64,000 nucleotides of DNA, taken from the NCBI RefSeq assembly GCF_000308675.1, contig NZ_BAGE01000128.1:1-64000 (forward strand), read 5' to 3'. The notes beneath the pieces are model-generated. The model saw only the letters and a program-made list of their open reading frames with translations. It searched no databases and was not told the DNA's origin. Of this stretch, positions 51,162 through 60,270 are shown in pieces. Source of the DNA: Nocardia paucivorans NBRC 100373. GTDB taxonomy: Bacteria > Actinomycetota > Actinomycetes > Mycobacteriales > Mycobacteriaceae. A program made the translations under genes and the position numbers. Within the stretch, counting starts at the first letter, position 1; each line of letters opens with the position of its first letter.

Positions 51162-52478
51162 CTACATTCCGGCGACCTCGATGATCGGGGCCGGATAGTC
51201 GACCTGCTCGCGCCACGGGCGATGTATTCGGGAGCCGGGCAGGTGGGCCAGTTCGGGAATCAGGCGCCGCACATAGGTTCCGTCCGGGTCGTAACGTTCG
51301 GCCTGGCGCAGCGGGTTGAGCACGCGGTTGGGTCGGGTGTCCGTGCCGGTGCCCGCCATCCATTGCCAGTTGAGCTGGTTGTTCGCCATATCGCCGTCGA
51401 CCAACCAGTACAGGAAGTGTTTTGCGCCGATGCGCCAGTCCACCCGCAGGGACTTGCTCAGGAAGGAAGCCGAGATCAGACGGGCCCGGCCGGGCATCCA
51501 CCCCTCCGCGCGCAACTGACGCATTCCGGCGTCCACGATCGGATATCCGGTGCGGCCCTCCTGCCAGGCGGCCACGGCCTGTGGGTCGTCGCGCCACCGG
51601 ATGCCCCGGTCGCGGTAGTCCGACCAGGTGGCGTCCGGGCGGGCGGCCAGTAGCTGGTGGTGGAAGTCGCGCCAGGCCAGCTGCCGGACGAATGTCTGTC
51701 CGTCCGCGGTGTGCGGGTCCACTCGGTGCACCAGCTCGGTGGGAGACAGACAGCCGAAGTGCAGGTACGGGGACAGTCGTGAGGTGGCGTCGGCGGCGAG
51801 GTCGTCGCTGCGTGTTGCATAGTCCTCGATCGACCCGGACAGCCATTCGCGCATCCTCTTGCGCCCCGTGCTCTCACCACCGACGGCGAGCCGGGGCGAG
51901 GCCGGGCCCGCGCACAGCTCGGTCGGGTCGGGCAATGGCAGGCGCCGCACGCGCGGGGTGGTGAGCTCGTGCGGCGCATCGAGCGGTTCCCGCCGCTGCG
52001 CGGTGAGCCAGCGTCGGAAGTACGGGGCGAAAACGGCGAAATGGTCGCGGCCGGTGGTGGGGACGAGCGACCGTGGATCGGACACGGTGATGGTGGTGGG
52101 GTGGGTGTGCAGGCGACATTCCCGACGGGAAAGACGGTCGCGCAGAGCGCTTTCCCGTCGACGACCGTAACAACCGAGATCGGTGGCGATATGCACGCTC
52201 CGAGCGCCCACCTCGTCCACCACCTGCTCCACCTCCGTGGCCACGTCACCGCGGCGCAATACGAGCTCGCCGCCAATGGCACGCAGCTCGGCGGCCAACT
52301 CGGCCAGGGCGGCGGTCAGGAACCGGATCCGGTTCGGTGCGGCGAAGGAGCCGGAGAGGATGTCCTCGTCGAGGACGAACAGCGGCACCACCGCCGCGCT
52401 TTCTCGGACCGCGGCGGTCAGCACCGGGTTGTCGTGCACCCGCAGATCGCGGGTGAACAAGGCGACGGTGACGGTCAC
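51162..52478 (-). CDS. Deoxyribodipyrimidine photolyase (class I CPD)
   Basis: 438 aa. The N-terminal alpha/beta domain starts VALFTRDLRVHDNPVLTAAV and would hold the antenna cofactor. The C-terminal FAD domain has SRLSPYLHFGCLSPTELVHR, GRTGYPIVDAGMRQL and the loop NNQLNWQWMAGTGTDTRP that carries the flavin-contacting Asn and Trp residues. It repairs UV cyclobutane dimers using blue light. The start is a GTG (52478) lying inside a 14-bp inverted repeat, with no clear ribosome binding site. It follows the lipocalin gene on the same strand by 52 bases. Confidence 0.93.
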   Translation of the reverse strand: MTVTVALFTRDLRVHDNPVLTAAVRESAAVVPLFVLDEDILSGSFAAPNRIRFLTAALAELAAELRAIGGELVLRRGDVATEVEQVVDEVGARSVHIATDLGCYGRRRESALRDRLSRRECRLHTHPTTITVSDPRSLVPTTGRDHFAVFAPYFRRWLTAQRREPLDAPHELTTPRVRRLPLPDPTELCAGPASPRLAVGGESTGRKRMREWLSGSIEDYATRSDDLAADATSRLSPYLHFGCLSPTELVHRVDPHTADGQTFVRQLAWRDFHHQLLAARPDATWSDYRDRGIRWRDDPQAVAAWQEGRTGYPIVDAGMRQLRAEGWMPGRARLISASFLSKSLRVDWRIGAKHFLYWLVDGDMANNQLNWQWMAGTGTDTRPNRVLNPLRQAERYDPDGTYVRRLIPELAHLPGSRIHRPWREQVDYPAPIIEVAGM

Positions 52479-52503
52479 CGGAACAGGTCCCGGTGACCGT
52501 CAC
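52468..52503. promoter_or_regulatory. Perfect 14-bp hairpin covering the photolyase start codon
   Basis: GTGACGGTCACCGG (52468-52481) and its exact reverse complement (52490-52503) flank an 8-base loop. On the minus strand it lies after the lipocalin stop (52531) and includes the photolyase GTG (52478-52476), so it may terminate lipocalin RNA or hide the photolyase start. Confidence 0.6.
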
Positions 52504-52530
52504 GGATTGTCGGATTGCCGGACAAGTGCG

Positions 52531-53151
52531 TCACCGCACACACAGGGGGACGATACGCGGATCACCGCCCGTCGTCGGCGAGGTCAGATAGAAGCAGGGA
52601 TTCTGTCCCGCCGCGGTAATGGCCGCGCGTATCTGCTGCCAGGCGGTGTCGTCCAATACGGGTTCGCGGGCGAGGACGAAACCCGACACCCGGCTCGGGT
52701 CGGTGACAACGGCCCAGGAGTAATCCGGGCCGAGGGCGGTGACGATGTAGTTGGTGGGCCCTTCCACATTGTCCTGGGTCGGGACACCGGGGAAGCTCAC
52801 CCGCAGCTGCGCCCCGGTCGCGCGGTCGTTGACCACGGCGGTGCCGGTGATCTCGTTGACCGTGTTCACCCAGGTGATACAGGAGTTGCGCACCGCGATA
52901 TTGCCCTGCGGATCGAGCGAATAGTGCGCCTGGGTGTCACGGGCGCAGACCACGTTGAAGAACTGCGGTACGGCGGCCAGTTGCCACCACCTACCCAGGT
53001 AGCGGTTCAGATCCAGCCGCGGCACCGGCGCCGGTCCCGTATCCGCGGACACCGGACCGGCACCGCTCACGGTCGGAACCGCGACGGCCAGTGCCATCGC
53101 CGCCACCGCGAACAGCCGAGTGAGCATGCGTACCGAGCGTCGACCGGTCAT
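52531..53151 (-). CDS. Secreted lipocalin family protein (Blc-like)
   Basis: 206 aa from ATG 53151 (GAGGAG upstream). A signal peptide (LFAVAAMALAVAVPTVSGA) leads to a mature protein with the lipocalin opening: RYLGRWWQLAAVPQFF, with Gly53-x-Trp55 the family GxW. The later NDRATGAQLRVSF and YSWAVVTDPSR blocks are as in Blc/VDE-type lipocalins. Cys69/Cys91 and Cys186/Cys204 could pair. It probably binds a lipid or other hydrophobic ligand outside the membrane. Co-directional with the photolyase but separated by the hairpin. Confidence 0.85.
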   Translation of the reverse strand: MTGRRSVRMLTRLFAVAAMALAVAVPTVSGAGPVSADTGPAPVPRLDLNRYLGRWWQLAAVPQFFNVVCARDTQAHYSLDPQGNIAVRNSCITWVNTVNEITGTAVVNDRATGAQLRVSFPGVPTQDNVEGPTNYIVTALGPDYSWAVVTDPSRVSGFVLAREPVLDDTAWQQIRAAITAAGQNPCFYLTSPTTGGDPRIVPLCVR

Positions 53152-53300
53152 ATCGGCTCCTCGAGATCGATTCCTGCCGTACATCCACATACCTGCCGTA
53201 CATTCCGGGAAAGCGCGGCAATGCTTTCCGCCGGCCGCACGGAACGGGACGCCGACCTTCGGCCTCTCGCCCGCGGACCCGGTGCGGATGGTCGCCGGAC

Positions 53301-54194
53301 TCACGATTCTTCGATGGTGGGCGCCTCTTCCGGACCGAGGGCCTTCGGCGGGGCGCTGAGGGCGTGTGCCGCGCCCAGACCCGCCCCGATTCCCGCTCCG
53401 ATGGCGGTGAGGGGAACTGCCATGAGGGCCGCGCCGTATGCGGCGCCGACGGGTGCGGCGGCCAGACCGATCGGCGCGAACGGAAGACCGATGGCCAGGC
53501 CGAGCGCACCACCGAAGCCCGCCCCGATGGCCGTGAACGGCAGCGCTGTCGCTCCGCCGACCGCCGCTCCGATCGCAGCCGCGCCGATGGTCTGTCCCGC
53601 GACGCGGTCGGAGCGGGTGCGTTCCATACCGACCGAATCGAGGAACGTCGCCAGGTTGGCCTCGGCGACCGCCGCACCGTCGTTGATCTGGATGGCCTGC
53701 TCGCGCGGCAGCCACTCCGGTGCGTCGACCTGCACGTCCCCGAACCGCAGGACACCGGGCGGCGGCGCGATCGGCGGCACCGGTTCGACCGGGCCGGGCA
53801 GGTGGAGGTTTTCCACCGGTGACAGGTACGCGGTCTTCGGAAGCGGGCGCGCCCACTGCAGAGAGCTCAACGTGTCGTCCGGGATGCGCATGCCCCGATA
53901 GGGACGCACATTCGGGGCTTCGGCGTCGGGCCACCGGATGGTCCGATCCTGATGCGCCGACCCGTCGGAATGGAGCGTTTCGTCGGACGGGATCGTCTCC
54001 TCGGCGATGGGGGCGATGTGGTGATGCTCGGTCCGGTTCACCGGTAGGTATCGGTAGGGCTCGGGGTGATAGGGCTCGGCACAGGCCGTGCCATTGCCTA
54101 CCAGGGAGAGAACCAGTGGGACCGCTCCCGCCGCGACCATGAACCCCATCCGCTGCCGCCGCGGGCCGACCGCTCGATGCTTGCCAGTGCCCAT
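53301..54194 (-). CDS. Exported hypothetical protein with Gly/Ala-rich C-terminal membrane region
   Basis: 297 aa. N-terminal hydrophobic stretch with Cys (LVLSLVGNGTACAEP) suggests a signal peptide. The middle third is Pro/His-rich and polar. The last 90 residues are a Gly/Ala-rich hydrophobic run (IGAAAIGAAVGGATALPFTA and AGFGGALGLAIGLPFAPIGL) with repeated GxxxG spacing, resembling insoluble or membrane-inserted hypothetical proteins of Nocardia and Rhodococcus. I do not recognise a function. It lies 150 bases upstream of the lipocalin gene on the same strand. Confidence 0.6.
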   Translation of the reverse strand: MGTGKHRAVGPRRQRMGFMVAAGAVPLVLSLVGNGTACAEPYHPEPYRYLPVNRTEHHHIAPIAEETIPSDETLHSDGSAHQDRTIRWPDAEAPNVRPYRGMRIPDDTLSSLQWARPLPKTAYLSPVENLHLPGPVEPVPPIAPPPGVLRFGDVQVDAPEWLPREQAIQINDGAAVAEANLATFLDSVGMERTRSDRVAGQTIGAAAIGAAVGGATALPFTAIGAGFGGALGLAIGLPFAPIGLAAAPVGAAYGAALMAVPLTAIGAGIGAGLGAAHALSAPPKALGPEEAPTIEES

Positions 54195-54367
54195 CTATCG
54201 CCTTTCGTTCCGAAAGAGGTGCTACCTGGAGAAGAGATGTCGTCCCTTCACATTCGGACCCGGGAGCGTCTCGGATGGGTGTCGATGTCCTTCGAAAGCC
54301 GTGACCACGTCGATATCGCGCCCGATCCGACGCGTACTCGGCGGTCCGGCCGGCGCGGCCTGCCGCG

Positions 54368-55372
54368 CTATCGGACGGTTTCGTCGACCCGGCACCGCGG
54401 GTCCTCGTTCCTCGGATCGCCCGCGGCGCGTTCCAGTCGAGTGGCGAACCGTCGGCATGCCGTCCGGAATGCGGCGGGTTCGTGAATGGTGAAGTCGGCG
54501 TCGAGGAAAGCGAGGTTCAGCACGAGCCACTGCCAGGAGTCGAGCATGACCAGGGCCCGGGTGCTGGTCCGAGTGATGGGTACGAGCTCCACATCCTGCT
54601 CCCGGAGGACATCTGCCACCGCGGCCAGCGGTGCGTCGATGGTCAACTCGACGCGCTGTCGCTGTCGGTCGAGCCCACGACGGAGGTAGTCGAAGCCCGT
54701 GTCGGCGGGTAGGGGGCGGGGGGTGAAGGTTCGGTTGCGGTCTCGGAGATCGGTGATGCGGTCGGTGCGGAAGACCCGCCAGTCGTGTTTGTCGATATCC
54801 CAGGCAAGTAGATACCAGCGCAGGCGGTGGCCGATCTGCCGATGGGGTTCGACCCGCCGCGTCGTGGTGGGGCCGGTGCAGGGGGAGTAATCGAAGGTGA
54901 CGATATGCCGGTGGTGGATCGCGTCGGCGAGCGTGCTCACCGTCTCGGTGTCGGGGCTGGGAGCGGGGACACGTCCGGTTTCGAGGCCGGTGCGCAGAGC
55001 CGTGGCCCGAGCGCGGAGACGTTTGGGCAGGTATTGATCGACCTTGCCGTAGGCGCGGGTCGCCGCGTCGTCGAGGCTGCCCGCATCGGCGCTGCCGGTC
55101 GACGCGAGGGTGGCCAGTCCCAGCAGGATCGCCAGGGCCTCGTCGTCCTCGAGCAGAAGCGGTGGCATGGTGCTTCCGGCCGCGAGCCGGTAGTAACCGC
55201 CCGGTCCGGGACGGGTCTGCACCGGATAGCCGTAGTCGCGCAACCGGTCGACATCGCGGCGGAGTGTGCGCGGGGCGACACCGAGTCGCAGCGCCAGTTC
55301 GTCACCGGTGAACGTCCTCCCCGTTTGCAGTGCCGCCAAGAGGGCGAGGACTCGTTGCGTGACATCGGCCAT
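54368..55372 (-). CDS. WYL-domain transcriptional regulator (DeoR-like HTH)
   Basis: 334 aa. N-terminal winged helix (VLALLAALQTGRTFTGDELA, RLGVAPRTLRRDVDRLRDYG) and the linker GGYYRLAAGSTMPPLLLEDD common to this family, then the WYL ligand-binding domain (HRHIVTFDYSP, then RLRWYLLAWDIDKHDWR). The start at 55372 (MADVTQR) is preferred over 55414. WYL regulators sense ligands including nucleic acids and often control DNA-damage or defence genes. It is divergent from the UvrA-like gene 62 bases away and probably controls it. Confidence 0.88.
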   Translation of the reverse strand: MADVTQRVLALLAALQTGRTFTGDELALRLGVAPRTLRRDVDRLRDYGYPVQTRPGPGGYYRLAAGSTMPPLLLEDDEALAILLGLATLASTGSADAGSLDDAATRAYGKVDQYLPKRLRARATALRTGLETGRVPAPSPDTETVSTLADAIHHRHIVTFDYSPCTGPTTTRRVEPHRQIGHRLRWYLLAWDIDKHDWRVFRTDRITDLRDRNRTFTPRPLPADTGFDYLRRGLDRQRQRVELTIDAPLAAVADVLREQDVELVPITRTSTRALVMLDSWQWLVLNLAFLDADFTIHEPAAFRTACRRFATRLERAAGDPRNEDPRCRVDETVR

Positions 55373-55434
55373 GACCGCATTCTCGTCGGAATCGCGGACA
55401 TTTTCCGGCCACATCTGTTCGTAGCGTCGTGCTC

Positions 55435-57672
55435 ATGTCGCAGCGCAGTATTCGTATTCGCGGGGCCCGAACCAACAATTTGAAATCTGTGGACATCGAC
55501 GTGCCGCGGGGACGGTTGGTGGTTTTCGTGGGACCATCCGGTTCGGGTAAGTCGTCGTTGGTGTTCGACACGATCGCCGCCGAGGCCGGTTATCAGCTCA
55601 ACGAGACGTTTCCGCCCTTCACCCGGAATCGGCTGCCGAAATGGACGCGTCCGGAGGTTGACGAGATCGATGGGCTTTCCTCGGCGGTGGTCATCGATCA
55701 ACGGCGTCTCGGCGGAAACGCCCGCTCCACCGTGGGAACCATCACGGATGCGTGGACCTATCTGCGGCTTCTGTTCTCCCGGGTGAGCACCCCGTATGTC
55801 GGGGATTCGAACCACTTCTCCTTCAACGACCCCGCCGGGATGTGCCCTACGTGTTCCGGACTCGGCGAGGTGGTCGTCAGTGCCGTCGAGCGATTCCTCG
55901 ACCTGGACAAATCATTGCGGGAGGGGGCGATTCTGGTGCCCGGTTTCGGTTACGGGGGCTACTGGGATTCCCACTATGCCGATATCGGCGCCTTCGATAT
56001 CGACACCCCTCTGCGCGACTGGTCCCCGGCCGAGCGCGACGCCCTCCTGTTCGGCGGGGAATACTTCGCGCGTCGGGGCATGCGGACGCCGAAGAACTAC
56101 GAAGGTGTCGTCGAACGATTCGAACGCATCTACCTGCACACCGCCGACAACCTGTCCGAACGCAAACAGGAAACCCTCGCCCGCTTCACCCGTTCCGACG
56201 TATGCCCGGAGTGTCGGGGCGATAGGCTCGCATCGGCCGCCCGGACCGCCACCGTGCTCGGCCACACCATCGGGGAGATGGCGCGAATGGAAATCGGCGA
56301 ACTCGCCGAACTGGTGCCGAAAGTGACCGAGGCGAGTGTGGCACCGGTCGTGGCGGCCTTGACGGACAGGCTGGACGCCATGGTCACCATCGGCCTCGGA
56401 TACCTGCACCTCGGCCGCGCCACCACTACCCTGTCCGGGGGCGAGGCGCAGCGCGTCAAGACCGTCAAACATCTGAGCAGCGGGTTGATCGAGATGCTCT
56501 ACATCTTCGACGAACCCACCGTCGGTCTACACCCCGGCGATATCTCCGCCATGACCACCCTGCTCGAGCGGCTGCGCGACAAGGGCAACAGCGTCCTCGT
56601 CGTCGAGCACGATCCCGCGGTCATGGCCATCGCCGACCAGATCATCGAGATCGGTCCCGGCGCGGGCGATCAGGGCGGCGCCCTCGTCTTCCAGGGCACC
56701 TTCGCCGAGCTCCGCCGCGCCGACACACCCACGGCGACGGCCTTGGCGAAATACCGACCCATCAAGGACAGGCCCCGGACACCGCGCGGCAGCATTCGGC
56801 TCGCCGATGCCCGCCGCAACAACCTCGCGAACGTGACGGTCGATATCCCGACCGGGGTGATGACCGTGCTCACCGGTGTCGCGGGCTCGGGGAAGTCCAG
56901 CCTCGCGGCCGAACTCGTCGCCCGGCACGACGCCGTCGTCATCGATCAGAAACCCGTCGGCACCACCCGGCGTTCGACCCCCATCACCTACACCGGTATC
57001 GCCACGCCCATCCGCAAGTTGTTCGCCCGGCGCAACAATGTTCCGGCCGCCCTGTTCAGCGCCAACTCCGAAGGAGCCTGCCCGGACTGCAAGGGGCTCG
57101 GCATCATCTACACCGACCTGGCATTCATGGAGGGACAGGAGACGGTCTGCGAATCCTGCCGCGGTCGTCGTTTCATCCCGGAAGTGTTGCGGCACAAGGT
57201 CGACGGGCTCTCCATCGCCGATATCGATGACCTCACGGTCGCCGAAGCCCTCGCCCGCCTGAACGATCCGACGATTTCACGGGCCCTCACCCATCTCGAC
57301 GAGGTGGGCCTCGGTTATCTGAGGCTCGGGCAGCCTCTGACCACTCTCTCCGGTGGCGAATGCCAACGTGTCAAGATCGCCCGGGAACTCCGCGCCGCCG
57401 CCGGTTCGACACTATACGTTCTCGACGAACCCACCACCGGCCTTCATCCGGGTGATATCGACACCCTGTTGGACGTTCTCGACGCGCTCACCGATCGTGG
57501 TCACACCGTGGTCGTCATCGAACACAACCTCGATGTCATCCGACAGGCCGACTGGCTCATCGATCTAGGGCCGGGAGCCGGAAAACACGGTGGCCGAATC
57601 CTCTATCAGGGACCGGTGGCGGGCATCACCGGCACCGCTACCGCCCGGGCGCTGCACGAGTCGGTCGTATAA
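55435..57672 (+). CDS. UvrA-like ABC protein (UvrA2/DrrC-type)
   Basis: 745 aa, about 200 shorter than UvrA. Two ABC ATPases: Walker A GPSGSGKSS with LSGGEAQRVK, and GVAGSGKSS with LSGGECQRVK. Two zinc-module pairs: CPTCSGLGE with CPECRGDRL, and CPDCKGLG with CESCRGRRF. The UvrB-binding insertion of true UvrA is absent, placing it with UvrA2/DrrC-type proteins that give tolerance to DNA-intercalating drugs in producers. The start is ATG 55435 (GTG 55429 also possible). Divergent from a WYL regulator. Substrate unknown. Confidence 0.85.
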   Translation: MSQRSIRIRGARTNNLKSVDIDVPRGRLVVFVGPSGSGKSSLVFDTIAAEAGYQLNETFPPFTRNRLPKWTRPEVDEIDGLSSAVVIDQRRLGGNARSTVGTITDAWTYLRLLFSRVSTPYVGDSNHFSFNDPAGMCPTCSGLGEVVVSAVERFLDLDKSLREGAILVPGFGYGGYWDSHYADIGAFDIDTPLRDWSPAERDALLFGGEYFARRGMRTPKNYEGVVERFERIYLHTADNLSERKQETLARFTRSDVCPECRGDRLASAARTATVLGHTIGEMARMEIGELAELVPKVTEASVAPVVAALTDRLDAMVTIGLGYLHLGRATTTLSGGEAQRVKTVKHLSSGLIEMLYIFDEPTVGLHPGDISAMTTLLERLRDKGNSVLVVEHDPAVMAIADQIIEIGPGAGDQGGALVFQGTFAELRRADTPTATALAKYRPIKDRPRTPRGSIRLADARRNNLANVTVDIPTGVMTVLTGVAGSGKSSLAAELVARHDAVVIDQKPVGTTRRSTPITYTGIATPIRKLFARRNNVPAALFSANSEGACPDCKGLGIIYTDLAFMEGQETVCESCRGRRFIPEVLRHKVDGLSIADIDDLTVAEALARLNDPTISRALTHLDEVGLGYLRLGQPLTTLSGGECQRVKIARELRAAAGSTLYVLDEPTTGLHPGDIDTLLDVLDALTDRGHTVVVIEHNLDVIRQADWLIDLGPGAGKHGGRILYQGPVAGITGTATARALHESVV

Positions 57673-57906
57673 CCGAGGGACGGCTCGGGCACGGTGATGT
57701 TGTGGTCGTGTCCGGCGCTCGGTTCCAGGTCGGGCGAGGAGAAACCTGTGGTTATGCGCCGTTCGGGCAATACATCTCATACCGTGGGGTGAGTTCCGGG
57801 GCCTACATCGGAGGTAGCCGGTGACCCGTCTCGGCTCGAAGAAGTGGAGTAAAAGCCCTCCCGAGCGGGACGGCCGCGAACGCCCGGAATTCCTAACGTC
57901 CGGTTC

Positions 57907-58632
57907 ATGGCTCTGTCGAAGAACGCCACTCACCGGACGCGTCACCGGGATTCACGGCATATGCTCCTCGCCATCGCCGTGCTCGCCGGGACGGGCACGA
58001 TTCTGTCCGTTCCCACGGCCGAGGCAGCCGATTTCGCTCCCACGCCCACCCCGGTGGCAACGGCCGTGCGGGCGTTGGCCTCCGGCGCGCCGGAGGCGGC
58101 CGCGGCGATACCGGGCGATTTCCGAGTTGTCACCGGGTATCGACCGGAGATGATCGACGGCGTGCCGGCCGCCCCGCACGGCTCGTGCTCGTCACCGGTG
58201 CCCCTACCGGCGGAATTCGAACCCGCCTGTAAGGCACACGATCTCGGCTACGACCTGTTGCGCTACGCCGGACACCGCGGCGACGTGCTCGGCCCTTGGG
58301 CCCGGCAGGCGCTGGACCAGGCCCTGACCGACCGCATGCGGGCGGCCTGCGCCCACCGCCCGGACCTCCTGCCCCGAGTGCGCTGCACGGTGATGGCGGA
58401 GGTGGCCACGGTCGCCGTCGATCTCAACTCGAGGCGGCAGGGGTATGGGCTCCCGGTGGTGGAGCGCTTCGTCCCGCTCGAGATGGCTGCCCATCTACTG
58501 CCGCGTGTGCTCGTCGTACTCGTGCCGCTACTCGCCGTCTTCCTGATGCTTCGCGGGTCGGCCGTGCCGCGACCGTGCGCGTGGGTCCGTGCCGAGGCCC
58601 ATCCGGCACCCGGTGGGGGACCTCGTGACTGA
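57907..58632 (+). CDS. Prokaryotic phospholipase A2-like protein, membrane-anchored
   Basis: 241 aa. Signal-like segment (LLAIAVLAGTGTILSVPTAEA), then a PLA2-type core: Cys94 (GSCSSPVPLP), Cys108-x2-His111-Asp112 (ACKAHDLGYDLLR), the catalytic His-Asp pair, and WARQALDQALTDRMRAAC. The protein ends with a second hydrophobic helix (HLLPRVLVVLVPLLAVFLML) and a short tail. Most bacterial PLA2 proteins are secreted; the anchor is unusual. Its stop overlaps the start of the next gene by 8 bases, coupling it to a membrane alpha/beta hydrolase. Confidence 0.82.
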   Translation: MALSKNATHRTRHRDSRHMLLAIAVLAGTGTILSVPTAEAADFAPTPTPVATAVRALASGAPEAAAAIPGDFRVVTGYRPEMIDGVPAAPHGSCSSPVPLPAEFEPACKAHDLGYDLLRYAGHRGDVLGPWARQALDQALTDRMRAACAHRPDLLPRVRCTVMAEVATVAVDLNSRRQGYGLPVVERFVPLEMAAHLLPRVLVVLVPLLAVFLMLRGSAVPRPCAWVRAEAHPAPGGGPRD

Positions 58633-60064
58633 CGCAGCACCGACACGACCTTCGGCCATCGCCCTTCTCCCGCTGTTGCGCTCGGGCACCGGCATTTCTC
58701 GTTCGTTCCGGGGTCGGTTGTCGTGGCGATGGCCACGAGTGGGGACCACTCTCGCCGTCGGTCTCGGCGTCCTGGTTTCCCTGACTCCCGGTCTCCTGCC
58801 CCGGACATCCACGACCCAGGCCGTGCTCACCGGTTCACTGGTCGCCGGCGCGCTCGCGGGGACGGGCCTCGTCCGGCGCGTGCTACGGCGCGGCGCCGGT
58901 GCGAAGAGTTCGGTGGGCCGCCGATGTCTCGTTCTGGTCGTCACGGTGATCGCCGTCCTCGTCATGGTGATTCGCGCCGATGCCTGGCAGAACACGCTGC
59001 GGGCCGCCATGGGTGTCGACCCGATCGGACCGGGGTACTGGATGCGCTGGGGTGTGGGCACGGCTTTGTTCATCGGGTCGCCGGTTCTGGTGAGTCGTGG
59101 CGTCCGACGGTTGTGGCAGTGGGTGGGATGGCCCCGAGCGACGGTGACGACCGTGGTCGTGGGGCTGCTGGTGGCGTTGTTCGGGATGCCCGTCCTGGTG
59201 GGTCGAGGTCAGGGCGCGTATGCCGCCGGGCACGCTTCGGCCGACCCGAATACGGTCCGACCGACCGCGTTCACCCGTTCCGGGAGCGCCGAATCGTTGG
59301 TGGGTTGGGCTTCGCTCGGCCGGGAGGGACAACGATTCGTCACGAGCGGTCCACCCGGTGCGGTGCGGGTGTATGTCGGACTGCGGTCGGCGCCGGATCC
59401 GGCCGGTCGCGCCGAGCTGGCGGTCCGGGAACTGGAACGAACCGGTGGTTTCGACCGGTCGCATCTGGTGATCGCCGTGCCCACCGGCTCGGGATGGGTG
59501 GACGCCCGCGCACTGGAAGGCTTCGGCATGCGTTTCGACGGTGATGTCGCGGTGGTCGCGTTACAGTACTCCGCTGCCCCGAGCTGGGCCACCTTCGTTT
59601 TCGGTCGTCGGGCCGCCGCGGATTCCGCGCGGGCACTGTTCACCGCCGTCGAGGAATATGCCGCCACCCTGCCGCGGCCACCACGGCTGTATCTGTACGG
59701 GCAGAGTTTGGGCGCATTCGGTGGCAGTGCGGTCTTCACCGATCCTGTCGAACAGAACCGTCGAGTGTGCGCGGCGCTGTGGGCCGGGAAACCGGGCGGT
59801 GGGGGTCCGGCGCCCGGGGCGCGTACGGCCGTACTGGCGAATGTCTCCGATCCGGTGGTGCACTGGTCGCCGGCGCTGCTGTGGCATCCGCCGGATCTGA
59901 GCGCGACCCGACGTGATGCTCCCGTTCCCCGTTGGCTGCCGGTGATGAGCTTTCTCCAGACCACCGCCGATCTGCTCGGGGCGCTGGACGCGCCTCCCGG
60001 ACATGGACACCGATACGGTGTCGACCAGGGCACCGCCCTGCCCACCTGCGACCGAACCGGGTGA
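58625..60064 (+). CDS. Membrane alpha/beta-hydrolase (two-domain PF15420/PF10081 type)
   Basis: 479 aa from GTG 58625. The first 190 residues have about four hydrophobic helices (TTLAVGLGVLVSLTPGLLPR and VLVVTVIAVLVMVIR are clearest). The rest is an alpha/beta-hydrolase domain with the nucleophile elbow YLYGQSLGAFGG and a C-terminal His region (PVVHWSPALLWHPP). This two-domain arrangement is an actinobacterial family of unknown substrate. Translational overlap with the PLA2-like gene suggests a joint role at the membrane, for example lipid turnover. Confidence 0.8.
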   Translation: MTDAAPTRPSAIALLPLLRSGTGISRSFRGRLSWRWPRVGTTLAVGLGVLVSLTPGLLPRTSTTQAVLTGSLVAGALAGTGLVRRVLRRGAGAKSSVGRRCLVLVVTVIAVLVMVIRADAWQNTLRAAMGVDPIGPGYWMRWGVGTALFIGSPVLVSRGVRRLWQWVGWPRATVTTVVVGLLVALFGMPVLVGRGQGAYAAGHASADPNTVRPTAFTRSGSAESLVGWASLGREGQRFVTSGPPGAVRVYVGLRSAPDPAGRAELAVRELERTGGFDRSHLVIAVPTGSGWVDARALEGFGMRFDGDVAVVALQYSAAPSWATFVFGRRAAADSARALFTAVEEYAATLPRPPRLYLYGQSLGAFGGSAVFTDPVEQNRRVCAALWAGKPGGGGPAPGARTAVLANVSDPVVHWSPALLWHPPDLSATRRDAPVPRWLPVMSFLQTTADLLGALDAPPGHGHRYGVDQGTALPTCDRTG

Positions 60065-60270
60065 CCCGACGGACACGCTTGTTTTCACCCGGAGGCGGAG
60101 GTGGGAGTGCGATGATCGAGGGAGTCGATTGGTCGGTCACGGTTGTGATCCCGTCCGACACGGTGTCCGCGGATGGTCTCCGACCAACGAAAGGCACCTG
60201 TAGTAGGGCGGATTCGCTACGAAAAGGTGTTCTCACAACTGATTGATCGGAACACGGGATCGGGTGCGTA

